DNA of 64,000 nucleotides from Spirosoma linguale DSM 74 (GTDB lineage: Bacteria > Bacteroidota > Bacteroidia > Cytophagales > Spirosomataceae). The stretch is from positions 8,014,758 through 8,078,757 of the forward strand of contig CP001769.1 in assembly GCA_000024525.1 (NCBI GenBank). Reading direction: 5' to 3'. The position numbers and the translations under genes were made by a program. This document shows, in pieces, positions 1-7,484 of this stretch (positions are counted from its first letter, which is position 1; each line of letters begins with the position of its first letter). The notes beneath the pieces were generated by a model. The model saw only the letters and a list, made by a program, of their open reading frames with translations. It searched no databases and was not told the DNA's origin.

Positions 1-1352
1 GTTTCCCACATAATGGCGGGTACGGCATCCGTCAACCGGCGAAAGTAGGCTTCGCTTTCCAGTCGTTGTTTTCGGGCCAGCACTTCCTGTGTCACCTCAA
101 CGGCCATTTCCAGCACCGCATAGATTTCGCCAGCGGCATTGCGCAACGGCTTCAAACTAATGTCAAAATAGTAGGTTCCGGGTACGCCATTGATAACCAG
201 ATCGGCGGGTGCTTCCTTGGCATCAAATGACTTACCTGTAGTAAATACGTTATCCAGGAGCTGGATAGCTGGGGTGTCTACCGGTCTTTTCAACACCTCC
301 CGAATGGGTTTGCCCACAATGGAAGGACCCTGCCCGAAGAAGGTGATCATGGATTCATTGGCAAGGTCAATCCGCATTTCGGGACCTACGAACAGGCAGG
401 TAGCAACGGGAGCCTGCTCGATGAGGGTGCGAAATTTGGCTTCACTGGCTTCCAGATCCTGTCGGGATAGTACCTGCCCGGTCACATCCTGGCAAAGCAG
501 AATGATCCCGCTAATGGTATCGTCCGGTTCCTTATAAGGCTGAACGGTTAGATTTACATAACCTTCCTTTTTCGATCCCTCAACGACCGAAACATAGGGG
601 TGATCGTAGCGGTACAGGCATTCGCCGGTTCGCTTGACGTGCTCAATGAAGGGGCTGAGATCGGGCCGGGCTTCGGGAACGACATCGAAAAAGCGGTTTC
701 CCTGTAAGCTGTCCGGACGGCGCCCAACGAGTTGAGCATAAGCCTCGTTAACGATCTCTATATTCAGGTCCGGGCCACTCAGCACAGCAATGCCTACCGA
801 CGCTTTTTGCACCAGTTGCTGAAAACGTTGCTCGGAGGCTTGCAGTCGATTGAAGCCCTGCACTTTCTGGGTAGTTTCGAAGCAGGTAACCAGCACACCT
901 GCTACCTTGCCGGACTCATCCTTAACGGGACTGTAACTAAATGTCCAGCGGGTATTTTCAAGCTTTCCGTTCCGATAGATGGGAATGAGCTGGTCCTCCC
1001 CCCAGGGGGCCTCTTCTCCGTCCAATACCTGCCTGATCAGGGGATAAATAGTCGACCATGTTTCCGGCCAGCAATCCGGTCCTTTCTGGCCGAGGGCAGT
1101 AGGATGTTTACCGTTTTGGTCTAAACTGGGCCGGTAAGCATCATTGTAAAACTGAATCAGTTCCGATCCCCACCACAAAAACATGGGAAACCGGGCGTTT
1201 AGAATAATACTCAACGTGGCCCGCAGGCTTTGCGGCCAGTGGTCGGGTGTACCCAGTGATGTCTTTGACCAGTCATACTGTCGGGTAAGCGCCCCCATCT
1301 CTCCGCCATCGGCCAGGAAGGGGTACGTATGGGCGGTAGCAGTGGTTTCCAA
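1..1352 (-). CDS. PAS-domain sensor protein, probably histidine kinase (3' end outside window)
   Basis: Reading the minus strand from about 1352 to the window edge gives an uninterrupted frame of about 450 codons. The N-terminal part contains GGEMG followed by DWSKTSLGTPDHWPQSLR, which is typical of Bacteroidota multi-PAS sensor kinases. At least three PAS/PAC-like units follow, with phrases such as FQQLVQKASVGIAVL and FRTLIEQAPVATCLFV. The frame is still open at base 1, so the expected histidine kinase core is not visible and the kinase assignment is inference. An in-frame stop lies just upstream and no ATG precedes the conserved start, so I place the start at a TTG at 1352; an internal ATG about 20 codons later is possible. 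No signal peptide or membrane segment is seen, which suggests a cytoplasmic sensor. Confidence 0.75.
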   Translation of the reverse strand, partial: METTATAHTYPFLADGGEMGALTRQYDWSKTSLGTPDHWPQSLRATLSIILNARFPMFLWWGSELIQFYNDAYRPSLDQNGKHPTALGQKGPDCWPETWSTIYPLIRQVLDGEEAPWGEDQLIPIYRNGKLENTRWTFSYSPVKDESGKVAGVLVTCFETTQKVQGFNRLQASEQRFQQLVQKASVGIAVLSGPDLNIEIVNEAYAQLVGRRPDSLQGNRFFDVVPEARPDLSPFIEHVKRTGECLYRYDHPYVSVVEGSKKEGYVNLTVQPYKEPDDTISGIILLCQDVTGQVLSRQDLEASEAKFRTLIEQAPVATCLFVGPEMRIDLANESMITFFGQGPSIVGKPIREVLKRPVDTPAIQLLDNVFTTGKSFDAKEAPADLVINGVPGTYYFDISLKPLRNAAGEIYAVLEMAVEVTQEVLARKQRLESEAYFRRLTDAVPAIMWE

Positions 1353-1817
1353 ACAATTACAGTCTATGGATATAGGCAAGTTAGCCAATCAGGAGCAATT
1401 AACTAAACAACCATAGTGCAAATGAACGGATCTGATTTGTTACGGCTATCGTACTGGCCATGGTGCAGATCCATATAGCGACCACCCGCTTTGGCGGAGC
1501 GTACCCTCTGTGGAGGGCTGCGACGACCTGAATCATGCATCAAAAACTGGTTCGTTATTGTACGTACCCTTTCGATGATATGTAGCAGTAAAGATGGTAC
1601 TTAATGTAGTCCGTATATGTAATTGTTTCATTTTCAGTTGTCTGATTCTGAAAACAAGAAACTATTTTCATTTTAATGAGTTCGTTACTAAGGAGAGGTG
1701 TATACGTTGGTTGCGGGTGTTATCATTTTGCAACCCTGGCAATACGTTTAAATCAGATTCGACTTTGCCATTGCAGTCAGCCCGTTAATTCTTTCCGGGA
1801 AGATCACCAAGTATACT
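1353..1817. other. Intergenic region between divergent PAS sensor and AraC-type gene
   Basis: About 465 bases with no convincing gene. Two short open frames here lack family resemblance. It must hold the promoters of both flanking genes. No clean TAnnTTTG box was found. A weak hairpin (GGTTGC/GCAACC) lies around 1710-1735. Confidence 0.5.
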
Positions 1818-2399
1818 ATGAAACTCTACATCAAATATATGGTCAGTATGCGTTGTAAAATGATTGTACAGGCCGCACTCGATCAGCTCGGATTGGAGCA
1901 TGAACCAGTCGAGTTAGGAGAGGTAGAACTTAAAACAGAAATTATAAGTGAACAGCGGGATGAATTGAACCGCATTTTGGTGAAAGTAGGCCTCGAATTG
2001 ATGGATAATCGGAAAGCTATACTGATTGAACGAATAAAGGCAGTCATCATTGACCTCGTTCATTATGCCAGTGAATTGCCTAAAATTAATAACTCTAACT
2101 ACATCAGCGAGAAACTACACTATGATTACACATACCTGGCTAACCTGTTCTCAGAGGTAACGGGTTCCACCATTGAGAAGTATATCATCAATCAGAAAAT
2201 TGAAAAGGTAAAGGAATTGATACTTTATGATGAGCTTAATCTTACCCAAATAGCCAACAAACTGAATTATAGTAGCGTAGCGCATCTATCCAACCAGTTC
2301 AAAAAAGTAACAGGCGTGACGCCCCGTTCTTATAAACAACTCTCGGCTAATAAGCGAATTGGGCTTGAAAATGTAGGGGTTTTGGTACCGTTTAGTTAA
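1818..2399 (+). CDS. AraC-family-type helix-turn-helix transcription regulator
   Basis: A 193-residue protein with a C-terminal AraC/XylS double helix-turn-helix from about residue 95 to 178. LTQIANKLNYSSVAHLSNQF and the ending KKVTGVTPRSYKQL match the second helix-turn-helix of this family. The N-terminal part, starting MKLYIKYMVSMRCKM, is the short domain found in a Bacteroidota subgroup; it has no cupin or other ligand-binding fold that I recognise. The ATG at 1818 gives this conserved N-terminus. The gene lies 104 bases upstream of the ice-binding-type gene on the same strand, so control of that gene is a reasonable guess but not shown. Its target and signal are unknown. Confidence 0.8.
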   Translation: MKLYIKYMVSMRCKMIVQAALDQLGLEHEPVELGEVELKTEIISEQRDELNRILVKVGLELMDNRKAILIERIKAVIIDLVHYASELPKINNSNYISEKLHYDYTYLANLFSEVTGSTIEKYIINQKIEKVKELILYDELNLTQIANKLNYSSVAHLSNQFKKVTGVTPRSYKQLSANKRIGLENVGVLVPFS

Positions 2400-2503
2400 C
2401 GACGTGGTAATAATGTAACAAATAGGGTTTATAGTGTAAGATATGCCCTTGTCGAATAATATAAGTTTGTTGTATAAAGGACTTTCTAATTTATTACAAT
2501 CAA

Positions 2504-3730
2504 ATGGTACAAAAACCTCTACTTTGTCTACTTATGGTAACCCTGCTGACTCTACCGAAAGTTGTGTTCGGTCAGACGCTTAACCTGGGGACCACATCCG
2601 GATTTGCACTGTTCACCGCAAACGGAGCACTTACCAATGCAGGGGCATCTGCTATAGTAGGCGATATTGGTACGAACGTGGGAGCCATTAGTGGTTTCGA
2701 AACGGCATCCGTAACGGGCAGTACCCGTCCTGCCGGCAGTACGCAGTCCGTGCAGGCGGCCCTTGATGTTGTATCGGCTTATAATTCGATGGGTTTATTT
2801 ACCTGCGGTACCCAGATAGCCGCTGAGTTAGGCGGTCAGACGCTGTCGCCGGGAGTCTCCTGTCAGAGTACGGCTTCGCCTACCACCTTGAATGGAACGT
2901 TAACATTAAGCGGGTCAGGAACCTTCATTATCAAACTAAGTAGTGCTCTGGTCACCGCAACAAACTCCAGTATTGTGCTGACAAATGGTGCTACCGCTAA
3001 CAATGTATTTTTCCGAATAGAAGGAGCGGCAACGCTGGGTACCGGTTCTTCGTTCAAGGGAACTATACTGGCCCTGGGTGCTATCGTCCTGAACACTACA
3101 AACCTTGAAGGAAGAGCCCTGTCGACAACCGGAGCCATTACCCTGAATGCCAGTAACGTTACGAATGTAGCAGTCGCCAACCCTCTGCCGGTTTCGCTGG
3201 CGTCCTTCACGGTAAAGGCGCAGCCCAATCATACTGTAAGAATAGACTGGGTAACATCGCTGGAAACCAATAATAAAAATTTCCTGATCGAGCGCAGCAA
3301 AGACTTAAGGCTCTTTGAGACCGTAGGTGTCGTGAGCGAACTGGCCCCTATGAGTAACGCTCTGAAGACTTACAATATGATTGACGCGATGCCTTATGCA
3401 GGTACCAGTTACTACCGCCTGACCCAAACCGATCTGAATGGTAAGGCCAGCGTTTACCCGGCTGTTTCGGTCGTGTTACGGGACGATGCCTATGGAGTAT
3501 TTCCCAACCCGGTTGTGGGTGAAGGTAGGTTTGGCCTTCGGCTGGATGAGCCCGAAACGGCAACGGTAAAATTTTATAGTGCGGACGGACGTGCCTTACC
3601 ACTTCAGAAGACGGGCGTTGAGTCGGGCAATCTTCTCCTGAAAATGAGCAGCAAACTCGCAACCGGGGTGTACCTACTAACCGTTGAAGAACGGGGTCAG
3701 GCCCGTCAGCACCGTATTATTATCGAGTAA
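2504..3730 (+). CDS. Secreted ice-binding-family (DUF3494) protein with type IX sorting domain
   Basis: A 408-residue exported protein. A signal peptide (about residues 1-23, ending VVFGQ) is followed by a DUF3494 ice-binding beta-solenoid domain at about 24-228. That domain is rich in Thr, Ser, Ala and Gly, with phrases such as GDIGTNVGAISGF and FFRIEGAATLGTGSSFKGTI. A linker and Ig-like region follow. The C-terminal part, about 330-408, starts YGVFPNPVVGEGRF and ends VYLLTVEERGQARQHRIIIE, the pattern of a type IX secretion type A sorting domain. Known members bind ice or act as surface adhesins; which applies here cannot be told. SprA and GldF, parts of the type IX and gliding machinery, are encoded elsewhere in this window. 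A short RiPP-like gene follows after 49 bases and could share its transcript. Confidence 0.88.
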   Translation: MVQKPLLCLLMVTLLTLPKVVFGQTLNLGTTSGFALFTANGALTNAGASAIVGDIGTNVGAISGFETASVTGSTRPAGSTQSVQAALDVVSAYNSMGLFTCGTQIAAELGGQTLSPGVSCQSTASPTTLNGTLTLSGSGTFIIKLSSALVTATNSSIVLTNGATANNVFFRIEGAATLGTGSSFKGTILALGAIVLNTTNLEGRALSTTGAITLNASNVTNVAVANPLPVSLASFTVKAQPNHTVRIDWVTSLETNNKNFLIERSKDLRLFETVGVVSELAPMSNALKTYNMIDAMPYAGTSYYRLTQTDLNGKASVYPAVSVVLRDDAYGVFPNPVVGEGRFGLRLDEPETATVKFYSADGRALPLQKTGVESGNLLLKMSSKLATGVYLLTVEERGQARQHRIIIE

Positions 3731-3779
3731 GGGTTTACGTATCAAATCGCGGATTTTATCCCATTAAATTTCATGACTC

Positions 3780-3923
3780 ATGAGCAAAAAAGCTATACAT
3801 CATATATCCGCTTCTGTGCCTAAAAAGGCCTATAAGACCCCCAGGATCAAATCGCTGGGTAGTGTGAAGCAACTGACGTTAAAAACAGGTTCGGCCGTAG
3901 ATGGTTTTGGTACGTTTGGTTAA
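3780..3923 (+). CDS. Orphan lasso-peptide-type RiPP precursor (47 aa)
   Basis: ATG at 3780 to TAA at 3921-3923 encodes 47 residues. The leader has Y18, P21, I23, L26-G27 and L32-T33, i.e. YKTPRIKSLGSVKQLT. This is the YxxPx(I/L)xxxG...LT motif that lasso-peptide leaders use to bind the RRE protein (B1). With T33 at the usual -2 position, the predicted core is KTGSAVDGFGTFG, whose Asp at core position 7 could close a seven-residue macrolactam ring. A Lys at position 1 is unusual, and an alternative core beginning at G37 would give too small a ring. No lasso cyclase (asparagine-synthetase-like), B1/B2 or transporter gene occurs in the window, so this is an orphan precursor. It lies 49 bases after the ice-binding-type gene, and its stop codon sits inside a hairpin. 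Confidence 0.7.
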   Translation: MSKKAIHHISASVPKKAYKTPRIKSLGSVKQLTLKTGSAVDGFGTFG

Positions 3924-3937
3924 CCGCTTCGGTTAAC
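3919..3937 (+). other. Small hairpin over the RiPP stop codon
   Basis: GTTAACCG at 3919-3926 and CGGTTAAC at 3930-3937 are perfect reverse complements separated by three bases. The stem contains the TAA stop codon of the precursor gene. Its right arm shares bases 3934-3937 with the left arm of the larger hairpin, so the two cannot be fully paired at once. Confidence 0.6.
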
Positions 3938-3996
3938 GTCTACATAAAAATAGCCTGACTGGTCATTCCAATCAGGCTATTTTTATGTAGACGTTA
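3934..3996. terminator. Bidirectional terminator with 25 bp perfect stem
   Basis: Bases 3934-3958 are the exact reverse complement of 3972-3996. After one mismatch, TGG/CCA pairs inside the 13-base loop. The stem carries AAAAATAGCCTGA on the left and TCAGGCTATTTTT on the right, so a GC stem followed by a T-run is read in both directions. It separates the convergent RiPP precursor and DUF5009 gene. The outer 12 bp of stem beyond the T-run is longer than a usual terminator. Confidence 0.85.
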
Positions 3997-4002
3997 GGAT
4001 AC

Positions 4003-5148
4003 TTACACCCGCAGGAATACTTTTTTCTTGTAAAGTATGTACAAAAAGGCCCATTTGACGGCCAGAAAGGCAATTACCTCCCCAACAGCAGTGACCACTT
4101 CGGAAGATGACTGTTTGAGCAGACCGCCGAAGAAAAAACGGGCCGCGTACTCAAAGTCGATGAATTCGCCCGCCAGGTAAATCAGAATGGAATTCATGCC
4201 GATGACCGTGAAGAAAAACGTCCAGCGTTTGATACCTTTTACGTCAATAACCCAGTAGAATACGGCCAGCAGTAACAGGCTCAATCCACCCGTAACCAGC
4301 ACGAACGAACTGGTCCAGAGGTTTTTGTTGATGGGGAAAACAAAATCCCAAAGCCAGCCGAGTAGTACAAAAGCCGCTCCGGCACCGAGCAGCAGCGCCG
4401 TTTTCTGATTGCCCGTTCTGCCATGCGTCCGCAGAAATGTACCGGCAAAAATACCCAGCAAGGTATTGTCGATGGCCGGGAGTGTCGAAAACAGGCCTTC
4501 CGGGTCATGAATCGTTTTGTACAAATGACCCGGCACCAGCATTCGGTCGATAAAGCTGGCCAGATTGCATTCCATGGTGAGTACCCCCGCCCCACATCCG
4601 GGTACCGGCACCAGCATCATCAGCGCCCAGTAGCCCAGCAACAGTCCCACGAACCAGATGTACTGAGCGCGGGGCCGGAAATACAGGTAGATCAATTGGG
4701 CAAACATCCCGGCAAGACCAATGCGACCCAGTACACTTGGGAAACGCATGTCCTCGAAAACCCGGTTAAATAGCCCGTTGTTGTAAATGATGCCCAGCAC
4801 AACCAGAATGAGCCCCCGGCTGATGATCTTGCGGGCAATCTTCGCTTTGTCTGTTCCCTGATCGAGCCGCGACCCGACCGAAAAAGGGGTGGACACGCCC
4901 GCCATGAACATGAACAGCGGAAAGATGAGGTCGTAGGCCCGAAACCCGTTCCAGGCGGGGTGCGAAAACTGATCGGCTAATAGAATAGCCCCCGCCCAGC
5001 CGGTCGTTTTGGCCAGCACGTGAAAGATTTCTTCCCCGCCCATAATCCAGAACATATCGAAGCCGCGCAGCGTATCGAGGGAGAGCAGTCGTTTAACGGG
5101 TGTTGGCTGAGCGATAGCCGGTTCAATAGGCGTCTGTAATGTACTCAT
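4003..5148 (-). CDS. DUF5009 / heparan-glucosaminide acetyltransferase-like membrane protein
   Basis: A 381-residue polytopic protein with roughly ten membrane segments. It starts with the family signature LLSLDTLRGFDMFWIMGGEE near residue 20 and continues with AYDLIFPLFMFMAGVSTPFS and FFTVIGMNSILIYLAGEF. These match DUF5009 proteins (NagX-like), relatives of human HGSNAT, which moves acetyl groups across a membrane onto glucosamine ends. In Bacteroidota such genes often lie in glycan-use loci; the acceptor here is unknown. It is the last gene of the leftward operon, 62 bases after the phosphatase-like gene, and is followed at once by a strong terminator. Confidence 0.85.
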   Translation of the reverse strand: MSTLQTPIEPAIAQPTPVKRLLSLDTLRGFDMFWIMGGEEIFHVLAKTTGWAGAILLADQFSHPAWNGFRAYDLIFPLFMFMAGVSTPFSVGSRLDQGTDKAKIARKIISRGLILVVLGIIYNNGLFNRVFEDMRFPSVLGRIGLAGMFAQLIYLYFRPRAQYIWFVGLLLGYWALMMLVPVPGCGAGVLTMECNLASFIDRMLVPGHLYKTIHDPEGLFSTLPAIDNTLLGIFAGTFLRTHGRTGNQKTALLLGAGAAFVLLGWLWDFVFPINKNLWTSSFVLVTGGLSLLLLAVFYWVIDVKGIKRWTFFFTVIGMNSILIYLAGEFIDFEYAARFFFGGLLKQSSSEVVTAVGEVIAFLAVKWAFLYILYKKKVFLRV

Positions 5149-5210
5149 TTGATGTAGGTTCTGGGAGAAACAGGCTTTTAACGAGGGAATAGGTATAGTA
5201 CCAGCCCAAA

Positions 5211-6593
5211 TTAGTCTTTTTTTGCCTGTTTTCGGGCTTTGTACGCCTTAAAACGATTATTGTATTCCTCCAGCTGGTCGGGTTTGTATCGTTTCTGGTA
5301 CTCTGCCGGCAGATCGAGCCGTTCGGGAGCCAGCGCCGGAGCCTGATCGGCGAGGGTATTTTGCCCTTTGGGGTTTTTGATCAGCTCAAACGAATCGTAT
5401 TTCTCACCCGTCACGGTATAGGACTGATACGACAGTCTGTCGCCGTCTATCGAGATCGTCTGGTACAATTGGGTGTTGGAGGCCGCCCGGTCCATCCAGT
5501 CCTGCAAACCGATGTCGTACATTTTAGGGCCGCTAACCGACACCACATAAATGGGGCCATCTGGGTGTTTTCGACTCTTGCCCAGCGGCATGTTCAGCCC
5601 CCGGCCGTACGTGTGGTCATGTCCCTGCAAAACAAGGTCGACGCCCATTTTTTTATAAATCGGCTCCATCCGCTCGCGCCATTCATTGTTATCACGTCCC
5701 TGCTTTGTAGAATAAATGGGGTGATGGTGTACGACGACCGTCCAGCGGCTGGGGTTGTTGGTCAATACCTGCCTGAGCCAGTCGGCCTGAACCCTTAGTA
5801 CGGCCGAATCAAGCAGAGCCGCCTGTGAATTTAAGGAAATAAACCGGGTGCCCTGGTAATCAAAAAAGTAGGTGGTTTCTTCCAGCCCCTTTGGGCCGTT
5901 TTCGGGCAGTACGAATGAGGGGCGCCAGTGACGGGATACCTGGGTCTTTCCCTGTTCATCCTTAAAATACTCGTGGTTGCCGGGCGTTGCCAGGGTGGGC
6001 ACCATGCCGTTGATCCAGCCTACCGCTTCGAACCACTCTGCCCATTGCCAGTCGGCGTTGGAGGTGGTGATCAGGTCGCCCGCATGAATCATCAGATTCG
6101 CTTTCGGCAGGGTTGAATAAGCCCCCCGGATGGCGCGTGACCATAGCGATCGGATGTCGTTCTGCGCATCGCCGAAATACAAAAAAGAAAACGGCGCGGG
6201 CCGGTCTTGCGCCGTTCTGAAGTGAAACCATTCGCTCCAGTGGGTGCCATCGCCCACGCGATAACTGTACTGCGTTCCCGGCTTCAGGTTTTTAAAATGT
6301 ACCGAATGATACCGAACCGCTTTTCCGTCGAGAACAACCCGCTCGGTGGTGGCGGCCACGACCGAAGCGCTGCTGACGAAATCGGGCGAGGGGTCGGCTT
6401 CGGCAATGGCTCCCACGGCGGTTGTAACGGTCGAGTCGGTGCGCCAGTTGACCGATTGAGATGTGGCCGGATTACCCTGCCAGCCCAGGATGAGCCGGTC
6501 GGGGTAGGCCGTTGGCGAATAGTCTTTGTGGAGCTGCGCCCAAACCGTCGACAGGCTCAGGACGAGCAGGCAAGTCAGAAAATGTTTTGTCAT
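5211..6593 (-). CDS. Secreted purple acid phosphatase-like metallophosphoesterase
   Basis: A 460-residue protein with a signal peptide (residues 1-19, ending STVWAQ). An N-terminal fibronectin III-like domain (about 22-125, GWQGNPATSQSVNWRTDS) precedes a calcineurin-type phosphoesterase domain. Metal-binding motifs are visible in order: YFGDAQND, HAGDLIT, TPGNHEY, VVHHHPIYS and GHDHTYGR. This is the layout of bacterial purple acid phosphatases, which remove phosphate from monoesters outside the cytoplasm. The tail after about residue 395 is charged and of unknown role. It follows the glycerophosphodiesterase gene by 21 bases, so the two may release and use phosphate or glycerol head groups in sequence; that link is inferred. 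Confidence 0.87.
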   Translation of the reverse strand: MTKHFLTCLLVLSLSTVWAQLHKDYSPTAYPDRLILGWQGNPATSQSVNWRTDSTVTTAVGAIAEADPSPDFVSSASVVAATTERVVLDGKAVRYHSVHFKNLKPGTQYSYRVGDGTHWSEWFHFRTAQDRPAPFSFLYFGDAQNDIRSLWSRAIRGAYSTLPKANLMIHAGDLITTSNADWQWAEWFEAVGWINGMVPTLATPGNHEYFKDEQGKTQVSRHWRPSFVLPENGPKGLEETTYFFDYQGTRFISLNSQAALLDSAVLRVQADWLRQVLTNNPSRWTVVVHHHPIYSTKQGRDNNEWRERMEPIYKKMGVDLVLQGHDHTYGRGLNMPLGKSRKHPDGPIYVVSVSGPKMYDIGLQDWMDRAASNTQLYQTISIDGDRLSYQSYTVTGEKYDSFELIKNPKGQNTLADQAPALAPERLDLPAEYQKRYKPDQLEEYNNRFKAYKARKQAKKD

Positions 6594-6614
6594 ACTGATG
6601 AGAAAATTATACGC

Positions 6615-7484
6615 TTAGTGGGTTGGTTTAGCCGCCAGAGTTCTATAGACCTGAAGCACCTGATCCGTTTGGATGACGTCTACGCCGAAGTGAACTGCTT
6701 TTTGGTACTCAACGGGAGTATCAAATCCGTCCAGCAGATCGGAAAATACCTTTATGTTTTGCTGATGAATTTGGCCAGCCAAGGCTTCGCTCAGGGCGGG
6801 CCAGCTTACGTCGAACGCATACGGATGCAGAGTGGCGATTTTAGCCGCCATCTGGTCGGCCCGTTTCAGACCAGGCATAAGCCTGGCTCTCGGTGCTGCG
6901 TTTTTCAGTGCCAGCAATTTTTCGTCGGACCCATAAAAAACGGCATTGGTAAGTAACCCATAGCGCGTCAGGACGGCCACCAGCGGCTCCGGGGCTACGT
7001 CTTTGCAATCGACATACAGGTTGGTTTTTGCCGGGTGCCGGGCATTCCAGTCGGCCAGCAACTGGCAAACTTCGTCAAGGGTTGGAATCTGTTCGGCTTT
7101 AAATGCATCATTCATACCGTTGGCGGCCGATAGTTTTTTCAGGTCAGCCAGTGTCTGTTCGCTGACCGGGCCGGTTCCGTTGGTGGTGCGGTTGAGCGTG
7201 CCGTCGTGCAAAATCACCAGCTTACCGTCTTTCGTCGTTCGAACATCAATCTCGATGTAATCGACCTGCATTTGCAGCGCCAGCCTGAACGTGGCCAGTG
7301 TGTTTTCTGGGGCTGCCGGAGATGCTCCCCGGTGCGCCGAAACGCCCATGTTGTGGTGGGTCGCCAGACTGTTTCGGAAATAGGGGATCGAGTCCATTCC
7401 CGGCGACTGGCTCCAGGCGGGGGTAAATCCAATGAACCACCCGAGCAGTAATCCCGGCATCAGGCGTTTTAGCACTCGTTTCAT
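6615..7484 (-). CDS. Secreted glycerophosphodiester phosphodiesterase
   Basis: A 289-residue protein with a signal peptide (ending TPAWSQ). The GDPD TIM-barrel catalytic signatures are clear: SAHRGASPAAPENTLATF near residue 50 and YIEIDVRTTKDGKLVILHD near 75-93, holding the catalytic His pair and the metal ligands Glu and Asp. FDVSWPALSE and GVDVIQTDQ near the end fit the later strands. The family hydrolyses glycerophosphodiesters to glycerol-3-phosphate and an alcohol. The start ATG overlaps the stop codon of the upstream membrane-protein gene by four bases (ATGA), so translation is probably coupled. The phosphatase-like gene follows 21 bases later. Confidence 0.9.
   Translation of the reverse strand: MKRVLKRLMPGLLLGWFIGFTPAWSQSPGMDSIPYFRNSLATHHNMGVSAHRGASPAAPENTLATFRLALQMQVDYIEIDVRTTKDGKLVILHDGTLNRTTNGTGPVSEQTLADLKKLSAANGMNDAFKAEQIPTLDEVCQLLADWNARHPAKTNLYVDCKDVAPEPLVAVLTRYGLLTNAVFYGSDEKLLALKNAAPRARLMPGLKRADQMAAKIATLHPYAFDVSWPALSEALAGQIHQQNIKVFSDLLDGFDTPVEYQKAVHFGVDVIQTDQVLQVYRTLAAKPTH

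Noticed and set aside
190..1416. Several plus-strand ORFs of 77-130 codons
   Set aside because: They are shadows of the PAS-domain gene on the minus strand, whose frame runs off the left edge and shows clear PAS features.
3888..3920. Alternative lasso core starting at Gly37
   Set aside because: The only acidic residue would be at position 5, too close for a known lasso ring; a start at Lys35 gives position 7.
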